NCBI GenBank assembly: GCA_002868985.1
Contig: PKTV01000424.1
Coordinates: forward strand, 1 to 5,386
Direction: 5' to 3'
DNA: 5,386 nt
DNA from: Desulfobacteraceae bacterium
Lineage (GTDB): Bacteria; Desulfobacterota; Desulfobacteria; Desulfobacterales; UBA11574
The notes under the pieces were generated by a model that saw only the letters and a list, made by a program, of their open reading frames with translations, did no database searches and was not told the DNA's origin. The position numbers and the translations under genes were made by a program. Positions 1 to 5,386 of this stretch are shown piece by piece. How positions within the stretch are numbered: the stretch's first letter is position 1; each line of letters begins with the position of its first letter.

Positions 1-103
1 GAAGATGTTGTTTCGCTATAGTCGTCTATGCGGAACGGCATCTGACGCAGTAGATGCGGTGAAATTGGAAACGCTCAGCTTAGGGAAAATTATTTTGCCA
101 TAA
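1..103 (+). other. Open frame at left edge, possible 3' end of an upstream gene
   Basis: Frame 2 of the + strand is open from the window edge to a TAA at 101-103 and encodes about 33 residues ending in LSLGKIILP. It could be the C-terminus of a gene lying to the left, but a stop-free run of this length is common by chance. I recognise no family in it. The other two + frames close early (TAG at 19-21 and at 51-53). No terminator hairpin follows the TAA. Treat it as unassigned sequence. Confidence 0.15.
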
Positions 104-289
104 TAAAGCACACAATTTGCCAGTAAATGTTTCAGCATTCATCGTATCGCGATTAAAGGATTTTTTCAAGTGTATCAAATTAAGATTCAAGTTTTGCCCC
201 CGAATATGGCTAAAAAATTTTCTCGGCCGTTTACGCTCTATTGGGGTTGATTAAAATTAAGGGTTCGAACTCTGAGGAAAATGTGTTTT

Positions 290-309
290 CTTTAAGTGAC
301 GGTTTAAAG
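290..309. repeat. Short inverted repeat upstream of the aapJ promoter
   Basis: CTTTAA at 290-295 and TTAAAG at 304-309 are perfect 6-base inverted arms around an 8-base centre (20 bases in all). The site lies about 24 bases upstream of the candidate -35 element, where an activator could bind. The arms are short and AT-rich, so chance is a real alternative. Confidence 0.2.
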
Positions 310-322
310 TTTTTTGATATTG

Positions 323-342
323 TGTTTTGTATTTGCAAAACA
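323..342. promoter_or_regulatory. Candidate operator dyad overlapping the aapJ -35 element
   Basis: TGTTTTG at 323-329 and CAAAACA at 336-342 form a perfect 7-base inverted repeat around a 6-base centre. The full dyad is 20 bases, a size that suits a dimeric helix-turn-helix regulator. It overlaps the proposed -35 hexamer at 333-338, so bound protein would be expected to block RNA polymerase. The regulator is unknown, and no regulator gene lies in the window. The dyad is seen directly; operator function is inferred. Confidence 0.35.
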
Positions 343-360
343 TGACATTTGTGGTATAAA
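333..360 (+). promoter_or_regulatory. Candidate sigma70-type promoter for aapJ
   Basis: A -35-like TTGCAA (333-338, 4 of 6 matches to TTGACA) and a -10-like TATAAA (355-360, 5 of 6 matches to TATAAT) are separated by 16 bases. Transcription would begin near 367 and give a leader of about 75 bases before aapJ. It is the best pair I find in this region, but AT-rich DNA produces such matches easily. It would drive aapJ and, by read-through of the terminator at 1471-1503, the rest of the operon. Confidence 0.4.
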
Positions 361-391
361 AAATATTTGGAAACATTGGGGAAAGAATAAT

Positions 392-421
392 ATGTCTATG
401 AAATCCTGTAATCAACCGTAA
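392..421 (+). CDS. Possible 9-codon leader ORF upstream of aapJ
   Basis: ATG at 392 opens a 9-codon frame reading MSMKSCNQP, with TAA at 419-421. A purine-rich GGGGAAAG at 378-385 sits 6 bases before the ATG and could serve as a ribosome binding site. The ORF would lie inside the predicted aapJ leader and end 21 bases before the aapJ start. It has no run of one amino acid that would point to attenuation, and no hairpin pair is evident. It is probably a chance ORF, recorded because of its placement. Confidence 0.15.
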   Translation: MSMKSCNQP

Positions 422-426
422 ACCGG

Positions 427-434
427 AAAGGAGG
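427..434 (+). promoter_or_regulatory. Strong Shine-Dalgarno site of aapJ
   Basis: AAAGGAGG at 427-434 is a near-perfect anti-16S match placed 8 bases before the ATG at 443. It fixes the start codon and predicts efficient translation of the binding protein. By contrast, the downstream permease genes have no comparable site. Confidence 0.9.
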
Positions 435-442
435 TACGAAGA

Positions 443-1462
443 ATGAAATCTTTTAAGACAGCTTTAGTAGTTGTATTGGCGCTACTAATGGTTACAGCAG
501 GTATGGCCGTAGCAGGTACGCTTCAGGATGTCCAGAAAAACGGATTTGTCACGGCCGGCGTAAACGGCGGTGTTTTCGGCTTCAGCATGCCGGATGAAAA
601 AGGCGTATGGAAAGGCCTGGATGTGGATACGGCCAGGGCCGTTGCAGCCGCGGTGTTCGGAGATGCTAACAAAGTGAAATTTGTTCCGCTGACCGCCGTG
701 CAGCGTCTTCCTGCCCTTCAGTCTAAAGAAATTGACGTCCTTTGCCGAAATACCACCCAGACCCTGACCCGTGAGACCACGAACGGTCTTAATTTTGTCC
801 ATGTCAATTATTATGACGGTCAGGGGTTTTTGGTCCCCAAAAAGCTGGGTCTAAAGAGCGCAAAGGAATTGGGTGGCGCCACGGTATGTGTTCTGCCGGG
901 AACCACCACTGAAATGAATGTCGCTGATTTTTTCCGGAAAAATGGGTTAAAATGGAAGCCGGTGGTCATCGAGCAGACCGCCGAACTTTCCAAAGCATTT
1001 TTTGCCGGTCGCTGTGACGTTTTGACCTCCGATGCCTCCCAACTGGCAGCGCACAGGTCTGTAGCCCCCAACCCCAAAGACTACGTTCTTCTCCCTGAAA
1101 TTATTTCCAAAGAACCTCTGGCACCGGTGGTCCGCCATGGCGACGACCAATGGTATGATATCGTCAACTGGACGGTCATGGCCCTGATCCAGGCTGAGGA
1201 ATTCGGAATTACATCTAAAAATGTTGATAAAATGCTCAAAAGCAAAGACCCTCAGATCCAGCGCTTCTTGGGCGTGACCCCGGGCATGGGTAAAGCACTG
1301 GGACTGGATGAAAAATGGGCATATAACATCGTCAAACTGGTGGGGAATTACGGCGAAATCTTCGAACGAAATGTGGGTGTCAACACACCCCTGGCCCTTG
1401 AGCGTAGTTTGAATGCTCTGTGGACCAACGGCGGTATCATGTACGCTGCACCTGTAAGGTAA
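443..1462 (+). CDS. aapJ: Periplasmic amino acid-binding protein of an Aap/Bzt-type ABC importer
   Basis: The 339-residue product is the periplasmic receptor of the importer and should bind polar L-amino acids and hand them to the AapQ-AapM channel. Residues 1-24 form a Sec signal peptide: a basic start (MKSFK), a hydrophobic core, and an AVA site with cleavage likely after Ala24. The mature part is a family 3 solute-binding protein (SBP_bac_3 type). It has subfamily hallmarks such as the RNTT stretch at 102-105, YYDGQGF (123-129), GTTTE (153-157), GRCDVLTSDAS (189-199), PEIISKEPL (218-226) and GDDQWYDIV (233-241). Cys149 and Cys191 sit where they could pair in a disulfide (inferred). Its length fits AapJ/BztA proteins. 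Residue 106 is Gln, where relatives I recall usually have Trp (RNTTWT). The start is set by the AAAGGAGG site. A terminator follows the stop, so this gene is probably expressed above the rest. Exact amino acid specificity cannot be read from the sequence; BztA (glutamate/glutamine/aspartate/asparagine) is the alternative name. Confidence 0.93.
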   Translation: MKSFKTALVVVLALLMVTAGMAVAGTLQDVQKNGFVTAGVNGGVFGFSMPDEKGVWKGLDVDTARAVAAAVFGDANKVKFVPLTAVQRLPALQSKEIDVLCRNTTQTLTRETTNGLNFVHVNYYDGQGFLVPKKLGLKSAKELGGATVCVLPGTTTEMNVADFFRKNGLKWKPVVIEQTAELSKAFFAGRCDVLTSDASQLAAHRSVAPNPKDYVLLPEIISKEPLAPVVRHGDDQWYDIVNWTVMALIQAEEFGITSKNVDKMLKSKDPQIQRFLGVTPGMGKALGLDEKWAYNIVKLVGNYGEIFERNVGVNTPLALERSLNALWTNGGIMYAAPVR

Positions 1463-1470
1463 TCGGTTAT

Positions 1471-1503
1471 AAAAAGGTGCTCCACATAGTGGGGCACCTT
1501 TTT
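1471..1503 (+). terminator. Intrinsic terminator between aapJ and aapQ
   Basis: Bases 1471-1483 pair with 1491-1503 in a 13-base-pair stem with a single T-G wobble and a 7-base loop (ACATAGT, 1484-1490). The GC-rich core GGTGCTCC/GGGGCACC is flanked by five A's before and five T's after, the classic shape. It starts 8 bases after the aapJ stop. Because the permease and ATPase genes follow with no clear promoter of their own, it probably acts as a partial terminator that sets binding protein above membrane components. Confidence 0.88.
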
Positions 1504-1516
1504 ATCTTGTGTGAAT

Positions 1517-1550
1517 GGCCGGCCCTGTTTTCCCGCCGATAAGGCCGGTC
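1517..1550 (+). repeat. Second possible hairpin in the aapJ-aapQ spacer
   Basis: GGCCGGCC at 1517-1524 can pair with GGCCGGTC at 1543-1550 (8 pairs, one of them a G-T wobble), leaving an 18-base loop. No T-run follows, so it does not look like a second terminator. In the transcript it could protect the 5' end of the aapQMP segment after processing. The arms are internally self-complementary (GGCC, CCGG), which makes pairing by chance easier. Confidence 0.25.
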
Positions 1551-1606
1551 CTCTCCATTGGGGTTTCAGATAAAAGTGAATCGTTTCAACGCTTATAGAA
1601 AAAATT

Positions 1607-2779
1607 GTGAAGAATACGGTATCTGAAAAAGTTCCATTCTGGCTCGACCCTAAAAAGAGAGCGATCCTTTTTCAGTTCATAACGCTTTGCATGGTGGGGT
1701 TGCTGGGATACTACCTCGTCTCCAACACGCTGCACAATCTTGAAAAACAATCCATTGCCACGGGGTTCGGTTTTATCCATCAAGAATCTTCCTTTGAAAT
1801 CGGTGAATCCCTGATCGATTATTCTGCGGCCAGTTCGTATGGCCGCGCCCTGATTGTCGGGGCTTTAAATACGTTGTATGTTTCTTTTGTCGGTATTATC
1901 ATTACCGTTATACTGGGCACATTTATCGGTGTGGCCCGGCTCTCCACAAACTGGCTGGTATCGAGACTGGCAGCAATCTTCATTGAAGTGATGCAGAACA
2001 TCCCGGTGCTGTTGCAGCTCTTTTTCTGGTATGCTATTTTTTATGAAACCCTTCCATCTCCCAGACAGGCCCTCAACCCCATAACCGGTGTCTTTTTATG
2101 CAATCGCGGTGTTGCATTTACCATTCCCAAGGCCCATTCTGCACATGCTTATATGGCCATCGCTTTTCTGGCCGGCTGTATTATCGTTTATCTCATCCGC
2201 CGATGGGCAAAAAAGCGTCAAGAACGGACAGGTCGGCTTTTTCCGGTATTTCGAGTGTCCATGGGGCTACTGTTAGGGCTTCCATTGTTAACCTGGTGGA
2301 TAGGGGGCGCCCCCACCGAATTGAATATGCCGAAGCTTGTGGGTTTTAATTTTGTCGGCGGTCTGACCATTTCTCCTGAGTTCATCGCTCTTTTGCTGGG
2401 TCTGGTTCTCTATACGGCCGCATTTGTCGCAGAAGCTGTCCGGGCAGGGATTCAGTCGGTGAGTAAAGGCCAGACAGAGGCTGCCATGTCCCTGGGTCTT
2501 AGGCCCCCCATGGTGCTCAACCTTGTGATTTTACCCCAGGCCCTGCGGGTGATCATTCCGCCGCTCACCAGCCAGATGCTGAACCTGACCAAAAACAGCT
2601 CGCTGGCCGTGGCCATCGGGTTTCCGGATTTTGTATCCGTGGCCAACACAACCATCAACCAGACCGGCCAGGCCATTGAAGGCGTGGCGCTGATTATGCT
2701 GGTCTATCTTATTTTTAGTCTCCTGACATCTGTGTTTATGAACTGGTATAATAAAAAAGCCGCTTTGGTGGAACGATAA
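1607..2779 (+). CDS. aapQ: Amino acid ABC importer permease, AapQ/BztB type
   Basis: This 390-residue inner-membrane protein should form one half of the translocation channel with AapM. It belongs to the polar amino acid (HisM/GlnP-like) permease family but has the long N-terminal extension typical of AapQ/BztB: a membrane segment near 19-40, then a region including GFGFIHQESSFEIG (53-66) and SYGRALIVGALNTL (77-90). Further hydrophobic segments lie near 90-108, 130-146, 180-197, 213-231, 257-277 and 360-378. The cytoplasmic EAA loop that docks on the ATPase is at 291-310, starting EAAMSLGL and ending VILP. The start is a GTG at 1607: an in-frame TGA at 1577-1579 leaves no ATG, GTG or TTG further upstream, and the resulting N-terminus (FWLDPKKRAI at 11-20) matches how the family begins. 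There is no good Shine-Dalgarno site before it. In the IEVMQNIPVLLQ stretch (126-137), Gln130 replaces the Arg usual in E-x2-R-N/G-x-P. Confidence 0.92.
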   Translation: MKNTVSEKVPFWLDPKKRAILFQFITLCMVGLLGYYLVSNTLHNLEKQSIATGFGFIHQESSFEIGESLIDYSAASSYGRALIVGALNTLYVSFVGIIITVILGTFIGVARLSTNWLVSRLAAIFIEVMQNIPVLLQLFFWYAIFYETLPSPRQALNPITGVFLCNRGVAFTIPKAHSAHAYMAIAFLAGCIIVYLIRRWAKKRQERTGRLFPVFRVSMGLLLGLPLLTWWIGGAPTELNMPKLVGFNFVGGLTISPEFIALLLGLVLYTAAFVAEAVRAGIQSVSKGQTEAAMSLGLRPPMVLNLVILPQALRVIIPPLTSQMLNLTKNSSLAVAIGFPDFVSVANTTINQTGQAIEGVALIMLVYLIFSLLTSVFMNWYNKKAALVER

Positions 2780-2790
2780 GTAAAAAATCA

Positions 2791-3885
2791 ATGGCAGATA
2801 TTGCACATACTTCCCAAAAAGAACAGATCAGGCCGCCGGTTGTCAGTGTGGGGGTTATCGGTTGGATAAAGGCCAATCTATTTAACGGCTGGTTTAATTC
2901 ATCACTGACGATAGTGACGCTTTTTTTTCTGTGGAAAACCGCTGTCCCTTTTTTTCGATGGGCTTTCATCGACAGCGTTTGGAACACCACAGGACAGGTG
3001 TGCCACGATGCCGGAGGTGCCTGCTGGTCGATTATTTCATCGAATTTCCGGTTTATCCTGTTCGGCTTCTATCCTTACGATCTTCAGTGGCGCCCCCTTT
3101 TGGCCATGATCATTCTCTTTGTTCTGCTATTTCTCAGTCAAAACCGCAAATACTGGAAAAAACCCCTGGCATACGCCTGGATCTCAGGTCTTTTTATCAT
3201 GGGCCTGCTTTTGAGAGGGGGCCTTTTGGGTCTTGACCCGGTGGAAAGCACCCAGTGGGGCGGTTTGCCGTTGACGCTGTTGCTGTCTGTTTTCGGACTC
3301 ACGGCGGCATATCCACTTGGGGTTGTTTTGGCACTGGGTCGTCAGTCTAAAATGCGTGCCATAAAAACACTCTGCATTGTGTATATTGAATTGATCAGGG
3401 GCGTTCCCTTGATCAGCCTGCTCTTTATGTCGTCGATTATTTTCCCACTGCTTCTGCCTGAAGGGCTCACCATTAACAAGATTCTCCGGGCCCAGGTCGC
3501 CATCATTATGTTTACGGCCGCCTATATTGCAGAAGTGGTTCGGGGTGGGCTTCAGGGGATGTCCAGAGGGCAGTACGAGGCTGCCGAGTCTATTGGGCTG
3601 AATTATTACCAGACCATGCGACTGGTAATCCTTCCCCAGGCGTTGAAAATCGTCATTCCGCCCACGGTTAGTCAGCTTATCTCTGCCTTCAAAGACACAT
3701 CCCTTGTGGTGATCATCGCCCTTTATGATTTACTCAAAACCAGCCAGACTGTCCTTTCCAATCCGGAGTGGATGGGGTTCAGCAAAGAAGCCTATGTTTT
3801 TGTGGCCATTCTTTACTTTTTAGGTTGTTTTTCCATGTCGAATTACAGTAGAAAGTTGGAAAAAGAATTGTCGAGGGGAGATTAA
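2791..3885 (+). CDS. aapM: Amino acid ABC importer permease, AapM/BztC type
   Basis: The 364-residue product is the second membrane half of the importer. It has about eight hydrophobic stretches (near 37-53, 84-95, 101-117, 128-146, 160-182, 205-222, 235-250 and 335-350). The N-terminal extension with CHDAGGACW (71-79) and [12 protein letters not shown] (91-102) is characteristic of AapM/BztC and absent from short HisQ/HisM permeases. The channel signature [10 protein letters not shown] (198-207) keeps the conserved Arg that AapQ lacks. The ATPase-docking EAA loop is at 263-282 (EAAESIGL to VILP). The C-terminus ([12 protein letters not shown], 349-360) fits the family. The ATG at 2791 is the only usual start codon after the in-frame stop at 2752-2754. 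It lies 11 bases after the aapQ stop with only a weak ribosome binding site, so translation may depend on coupling to aapQ. Confidence 0.93.
   Translation: MADIAHTSQKEQIRPPVVSVGVIGWIKANLFNGWFNSSLTIVTLFFLWKTAVPFFRWAFIDSVWNTTGQVCHDAGGACWSIISSNFRFILFGFYPYDLQWRPLLAMIILFVLLFLSQNRKYWKKPLAYAWISGLFIMGLLLRGGLLGLDPVESTQWGGLPLTLLLSVFGLTAAYPLGVVLALGRQSKMRAIKTLCIVYIELIRGVPLISLLFMSSIIFPLLLPEGLTINKILRAQVAIIMFTAAYIAEVVRGGLQGMSRGQYEAAESIGLNYYQTMRLVILPQALKIVIPPTVSQLISAFKDTSLVVIIALYDLLKTSQTVLSNPEWMGFSKEAYVFVAILYFLGCFSMSNYSRKLEKELSRGD
3874..3880 (+). promoter_or_regulatory. Shine-Dalgarno-like site for aapP with long spacing
   Basis: AGGGGAG at 3874-3880 lies inside the last codons of aapM and is 13 bases before the aapP ATG at 3894, longer than the usual 5-9. 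No other start codon in the aapP frame lies between them. The site probably serves aapP, helped by ribosomes ending at the aapM stop (3883-3885). Confidence 0.45.
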
Positions 3886-3893
3886 GCGCTTTT

Positions 3894-4670
3894 ATGGACA
3901 CAGAATCCTCAGTCACCACGGAACAAACGCTGTCTGACGAAGCCATCATAGAGATCGTCGATATGCACAAATGGTTCGGTGATTTCCATGTACTTCAGGG
4001 AATCAACCTCACCGTTCATAAACAGGAACGCATTGTCATTTGTGGCCCTTCAGGGTCCGGGAAATCGACACTCATCCGCTGCATCAACCGGCTGGAAGAA
4101 CATCAACGGGGACGCATTGTGGTGGACGGCATCGAACTGACCAACAATATCAAAAATATCGAGAAAGTTCGTACGGAAGTCGGTATGGTGTTTCAGCATT
4201 TCAATCTCTTTCCCCATCTGAGCATCATCGAAAATCTGACGTTGGGTCCATTATGGGTGAGAAAAGTACCGAAAAAAGAAGCCGAAGAAACCGCCATGTA
4301 TTACCTGGATAAGGTGCATATTGCCGAACAGGCAAAAAAATACCCCGGGCAATTGTCCGGCGGCCAGCAGCAGCGTGTCGCCATTGCCAGAAGTTTGTGC
4401 ATGAACCCGAAAGTCATGCTTTTTGATGAGCCCACCTCCGCCCTTGACCCGGAAATGATCAAGGAAGTCTTGGATGTTATGATAGAACTGGCCAGGGAAG
4501 GGATGACCATGATCGTAGTTTCTCATGAAATGGGTTTTGCCAAGAGCGTGGCCCACCGGGTCCTTTTCATGGATTTCGGTCAAATTGTCGAGGGGAACAC
4601 CCCGCATGAATTTTTCGAAAACCCCCAGCATGACCGGACCAAGCTGTTTCTCAGCCAGATTTTACATTAG
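3894..4670 (+). CDS. aapP: ATP-binding protein of the amino acid importer, AapP/BztD type
   Basis: This 258-residue cytoplasmic ATPase drives transport as a dimer bound to the EAA loops of AapQ and AapM. All nucleotide-binding motifs are present and intact: an aromatic A-loop in KWFGDFHVL (26-34), Walker [10 protein letters not shown] (51-59), Q-loop Gln101 in [11 protein letters not shown] (99-109), signature LSGGQQQR (154-161), Walker B VMLFDEP (174-180) with catalytic Glu179, D-loop SALD (182-185) and H-switch His211 in VVSHEMGFA (208-216). The HEMGFA and FF-ENP (240-244) motifs are typical of polar amino acid ATPases (HisP/GlnQ/AapP). The first 20 or so residues are acidic and poorly conserved in such proteins, so the exact start is less certain than the rest; ATG 3894 is the first possible one. 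It begins 8 bases after aapM and ends the operon. No clear intrinsic terminator follows. Confidence 0.95.
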   Translation: MDTESSVTTEQTLSDEAIIEIVDMHKWFGDFHVLQGINLTVHKQERIVICGPSGSGKSTLIRCINRLEEHQRGRIVVDGIELTNNIKNIEKVRTEVGMVFQHFNLFPHLSIIENLTLGPLWVRKVPKKEAEETAMYYLDKVHIAEQAKKYPGQLSGGQQQRVAIARSLCMNPKVMLFDEPTSALDPEMIKEVLDVMIELAREGMTMIVVSHEMGFAKSVAHRVLFMDFGQIVEGNTPHEFFENPQHDRTKLFLSQILH

Positions 4671-4849
4671 AAGTCACCCGCTTTCCTTTCGATCCCTCGC
4701 GGCATTTCGGCGTTTATCATCGCCTCAAATTGCGTGATATAGCTATTTTCAAAATAACGTTCCGTTTCCGGCGGCTTAAGTCAAATTGTTGCAGGAAGCG
4801 ATTCAATCGCGCCAAAGGCGGATAAATCGGAACATATTTATGACATTTG
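4667..4849 (-). pseudogene. Coding-like stretch split over two frames; possible gene remnant or dispersed repeat
   Basis: Between the two convergent stops there is no intact gene. The - strand nevertheless reads like protein in two pieces. One frame, from about 4846 down to about 4755, gives CHKYVPIYPPLARLNRF then LQQFDLSRRKRNVI. A second frame, from about 4750 down to a TAA at 4667-4669, gives ENSYITQFEAMINAEMPRG then IERKAGDF. One extra base in the four-A run at 4751-4754 (+ strand) would join them. There is no start codon at the proper place and no ribosome site. The segment holds small dyads, GCGATTCAATCGC at 4798-4810 and CGCC-AAA-GGCG at 4810-4820. Its last bases overlap the aapP stop. 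I do not assign a function. A dispersed repeat with a fortuitous open frame is equally possible. Confidence 0.3.
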
Positions 4850-5386
4850 CTATTTAATAAGTTTTTTACCGATTTCCCTTGCTTTTTCGAGCATGTCTGT
4901 CTGCTGAAGGATATCGTTTTTGTCTCTTGTTCCAGGAGCCACAAGGGTGCCCTTTACATCGTAGTGCAAAAAGGAAAACAGATTTTCAAGATATTCAAAG
5001 TAAGGTTTGAAGGATTTTTCATCAGGGTTGCCCTGAGTAAAGACCATAAATACGCGTTTCTTTCCTTTTAAACGAGTGGTAAAGTCCGGTTTGATAAACG
5101 GTACGAGACGATCCATAAATAGCTTTGTCTGTCCGGATACTTGCCACATATAGACCGGCGAGCCTATGATGATTACATCTGAGGCCTGTATCTCCTCGTG
5201 AAGCAACTGCATGTCATCATTCGCAACACAGGTGCCGGTTTCTCTGCAGTTAAAACATCCCAAACAAAGAGAGATATTCATTTCAGTAAGCTTATAAAAT
5301 TTTGTTTTGGCACCATTTTCTGAGGCGCTCTCAAGAATCGTTTTAACCAGTTTTTCAGTGTTGCCATTATTTCTCGGACTCCCCTC
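4850..5386 (-). CDS. Flavodoxin-fold NAD(P)H-dependent oxidoreductase / iron-sulfur flavoprotein-like, 5' end outside window
   Basis: The - strand frame is open from the window edge to a TAG at 4850-4852, giving 178 visible residues. The N-terminus begins within EGSPRNNGNTEKL, the FMN phosphate-binding loop of the FMN_red family, so only about six residues are missing. The ATG at 5279-5281 is therefore an internal Met, not the start. Cys41, Cys44, Cys47 and Cys53 form CX2CX2CX5C followed by DDM (57-59). This fits the compact CX2CX2CX4-7C motif that holds a 4Fe-4S cluster in iron-sulfur flavoproteins such as Isf of Methanosarcina, although some relatives with similar cysteines are annotated simply as flavodoxin-family proteins. 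GSPVYMWQVSGQ (75-86) and KLFMDRLVPF (88-97) are the flavin-contacting and dimer regions. The TQGNPD and APGTRD motifs mark the C-terminal half. The expected role is cytosolic electron transfer or reduction by FMN, with the substrate unknown. It converges on the transporter operon and is probably independent of it. Confidence 0.85.
   Translation of the reverse strand, partial: EGSPRNNGNTEKLVKTILESASENGAKTKFYKLTEMNISLCLGCFNCRETGTCVANDDMQLLHEEIQASDVIIIGSPVYMWQVSGQTKLFMDRLVPFIKPDFTTRLKGKKRVFMVFTQGNPDEKSFKPYFEYLENLFSFLHYDVKGTLVAPGTRDKNDILQQTDMLEKAREIGKKLIK

Larger units (their letters stand above)
104..442. other. AT-rich intergenic region upstream of aapJ
   Basis: About 340 bases without a convincing gene on either strand. 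The stretch is visibly richer in A and T than the coding DNA that follows, with many A and T runs, as expected for a regulatory region. It holds the candidate promoter, dyads, small leader ORF and ribosome binding site listed separately. I find no tRNA, no CRISPR repeats, no riboswitch fold that I can recognise, and no sigma54 -24/-12 element. Confidence 0.6.

Noticed and set aside
259..276. GGTTCGAAC looks like a tRNA T-loop
   Set aside because: The flanking bases cannot form a T stem (GGG faces TCT), and no acceptor, D or anticodon arms are found around it.
104..442. Possible sigma54 promoter upstream of the amino acid transporter
   Set aside because: I find no GG and GC pair with proper -24/-12 spacing and flanking bases; only the sigma70-like pair at 333-360 is reasonable.
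485..1150. Several open frames on the strand opposite aapJ
   Set aside because: They lie entirely within a clear binding-protein gene, have no ribosome sites or family features, and are frame shadows.
4251..4631. 126-codon open frame opposite aapP
   Set aside because: It is antisense to the most conserved ATPase motifs. Its composition (many Gly, Phe, His) is what reverse translation of such motifs gives, and no family is recognisable.
4798..4820. Small hairpins as a bidirectional terminator between aapP and the flavoprotein
   Set aside because: The stems are only 4-5 pairs and no T-run follows on either strand, so no intrinsic terminator can be supported.
4847..5071. 74-codon + strand open frame over the flavoprotein
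   Set aside because: It overlaps the flavoprotein gene, whose motifs are unmistakable on the other strand.
1..5386. CRISPR array, insertion sequence, integrase or phage genes
   Set aside because: There are no regularly spaced repeats, transposase or recombinase motifs, or terminal inverted repeats visible in the window.

Overview
The window carries a complete four-gene ABC importer for polar amino acids of the Aap/Bzt type (general L-amino acid or glutamate/glutamine/aspartate/asparagine uptake). The order is substrate-binding protein, two permeases, ATPase, all on the + strand. A convergent flavoprotein gene on the - strand is cut off by the right edge of the window. The proteins fit a Gram-negative bacterium: the binding protein has a Sec signal peptide for a periplasm, and the AapJQMP gene set is typical of Proteobacteria and relatives. 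The moderate GC content of the genes, AT-rich intergenic DNA, and a neighbour with an iron-sulfur flavoprotein cysteine motif common in anaerobes suggest a sulfate-reducer-like member of Desulfobacterota. This assignment is an inference, and no marker gene in the window settles it.

Layout. Bases 1-442 are AT-rich and hold no convincing gene. They contain a possible 3' end of an upstream reading frame (1-103), a candidate sigma70-type promoter (333-360) overlapped by a dyad that could be an operator (323-342), a tiny possible leader ORF (392-421) and a strong Shine-Dalgarno site (427-434). aapJ (443-1462) is followed by a clear intrinsic terminator (1471-1503). After a short spacer come aapQ (1607-2779), aapM (2791-3885) and aapP (3894-4670), separated by only 11 and 8 bases. 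Bases 4671-4849 lie between converging genes. They have no recognisable gene and no good terminator, but contain a coding-like - strand stretch split between two frames, possibly a decayed gene or dispersed repeat. The flavoprotein gene (4850-5386, - strand) runs off the window, and its reading frame clearly extends upstream of the first in-window ATG.

How the genes work together. AapJ would capture amino acids in the periplasm and deliver them to the AapQ-AapM membrane heterodimer, and AapP would power transport by ATP hydrolysis. The terminator after aapJ would let most transcripts stop there, giving an excess of binding protein over membrane components, a common arrangement in such importers. 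The flavoprotein is convergent and probably unrelated to transport.

The transporter is an ordinary, well-known system, and I see no undescribed multi-gene system here. The points most worth a second look are the split coding-like remnant at 4667-4849, the Fe-S-type cysteine motif of the flavoprotein, two substitutions at normally conserved positions (AapJ Gln106, AapQ Gln130) and the dyad over the aapJ promoter.
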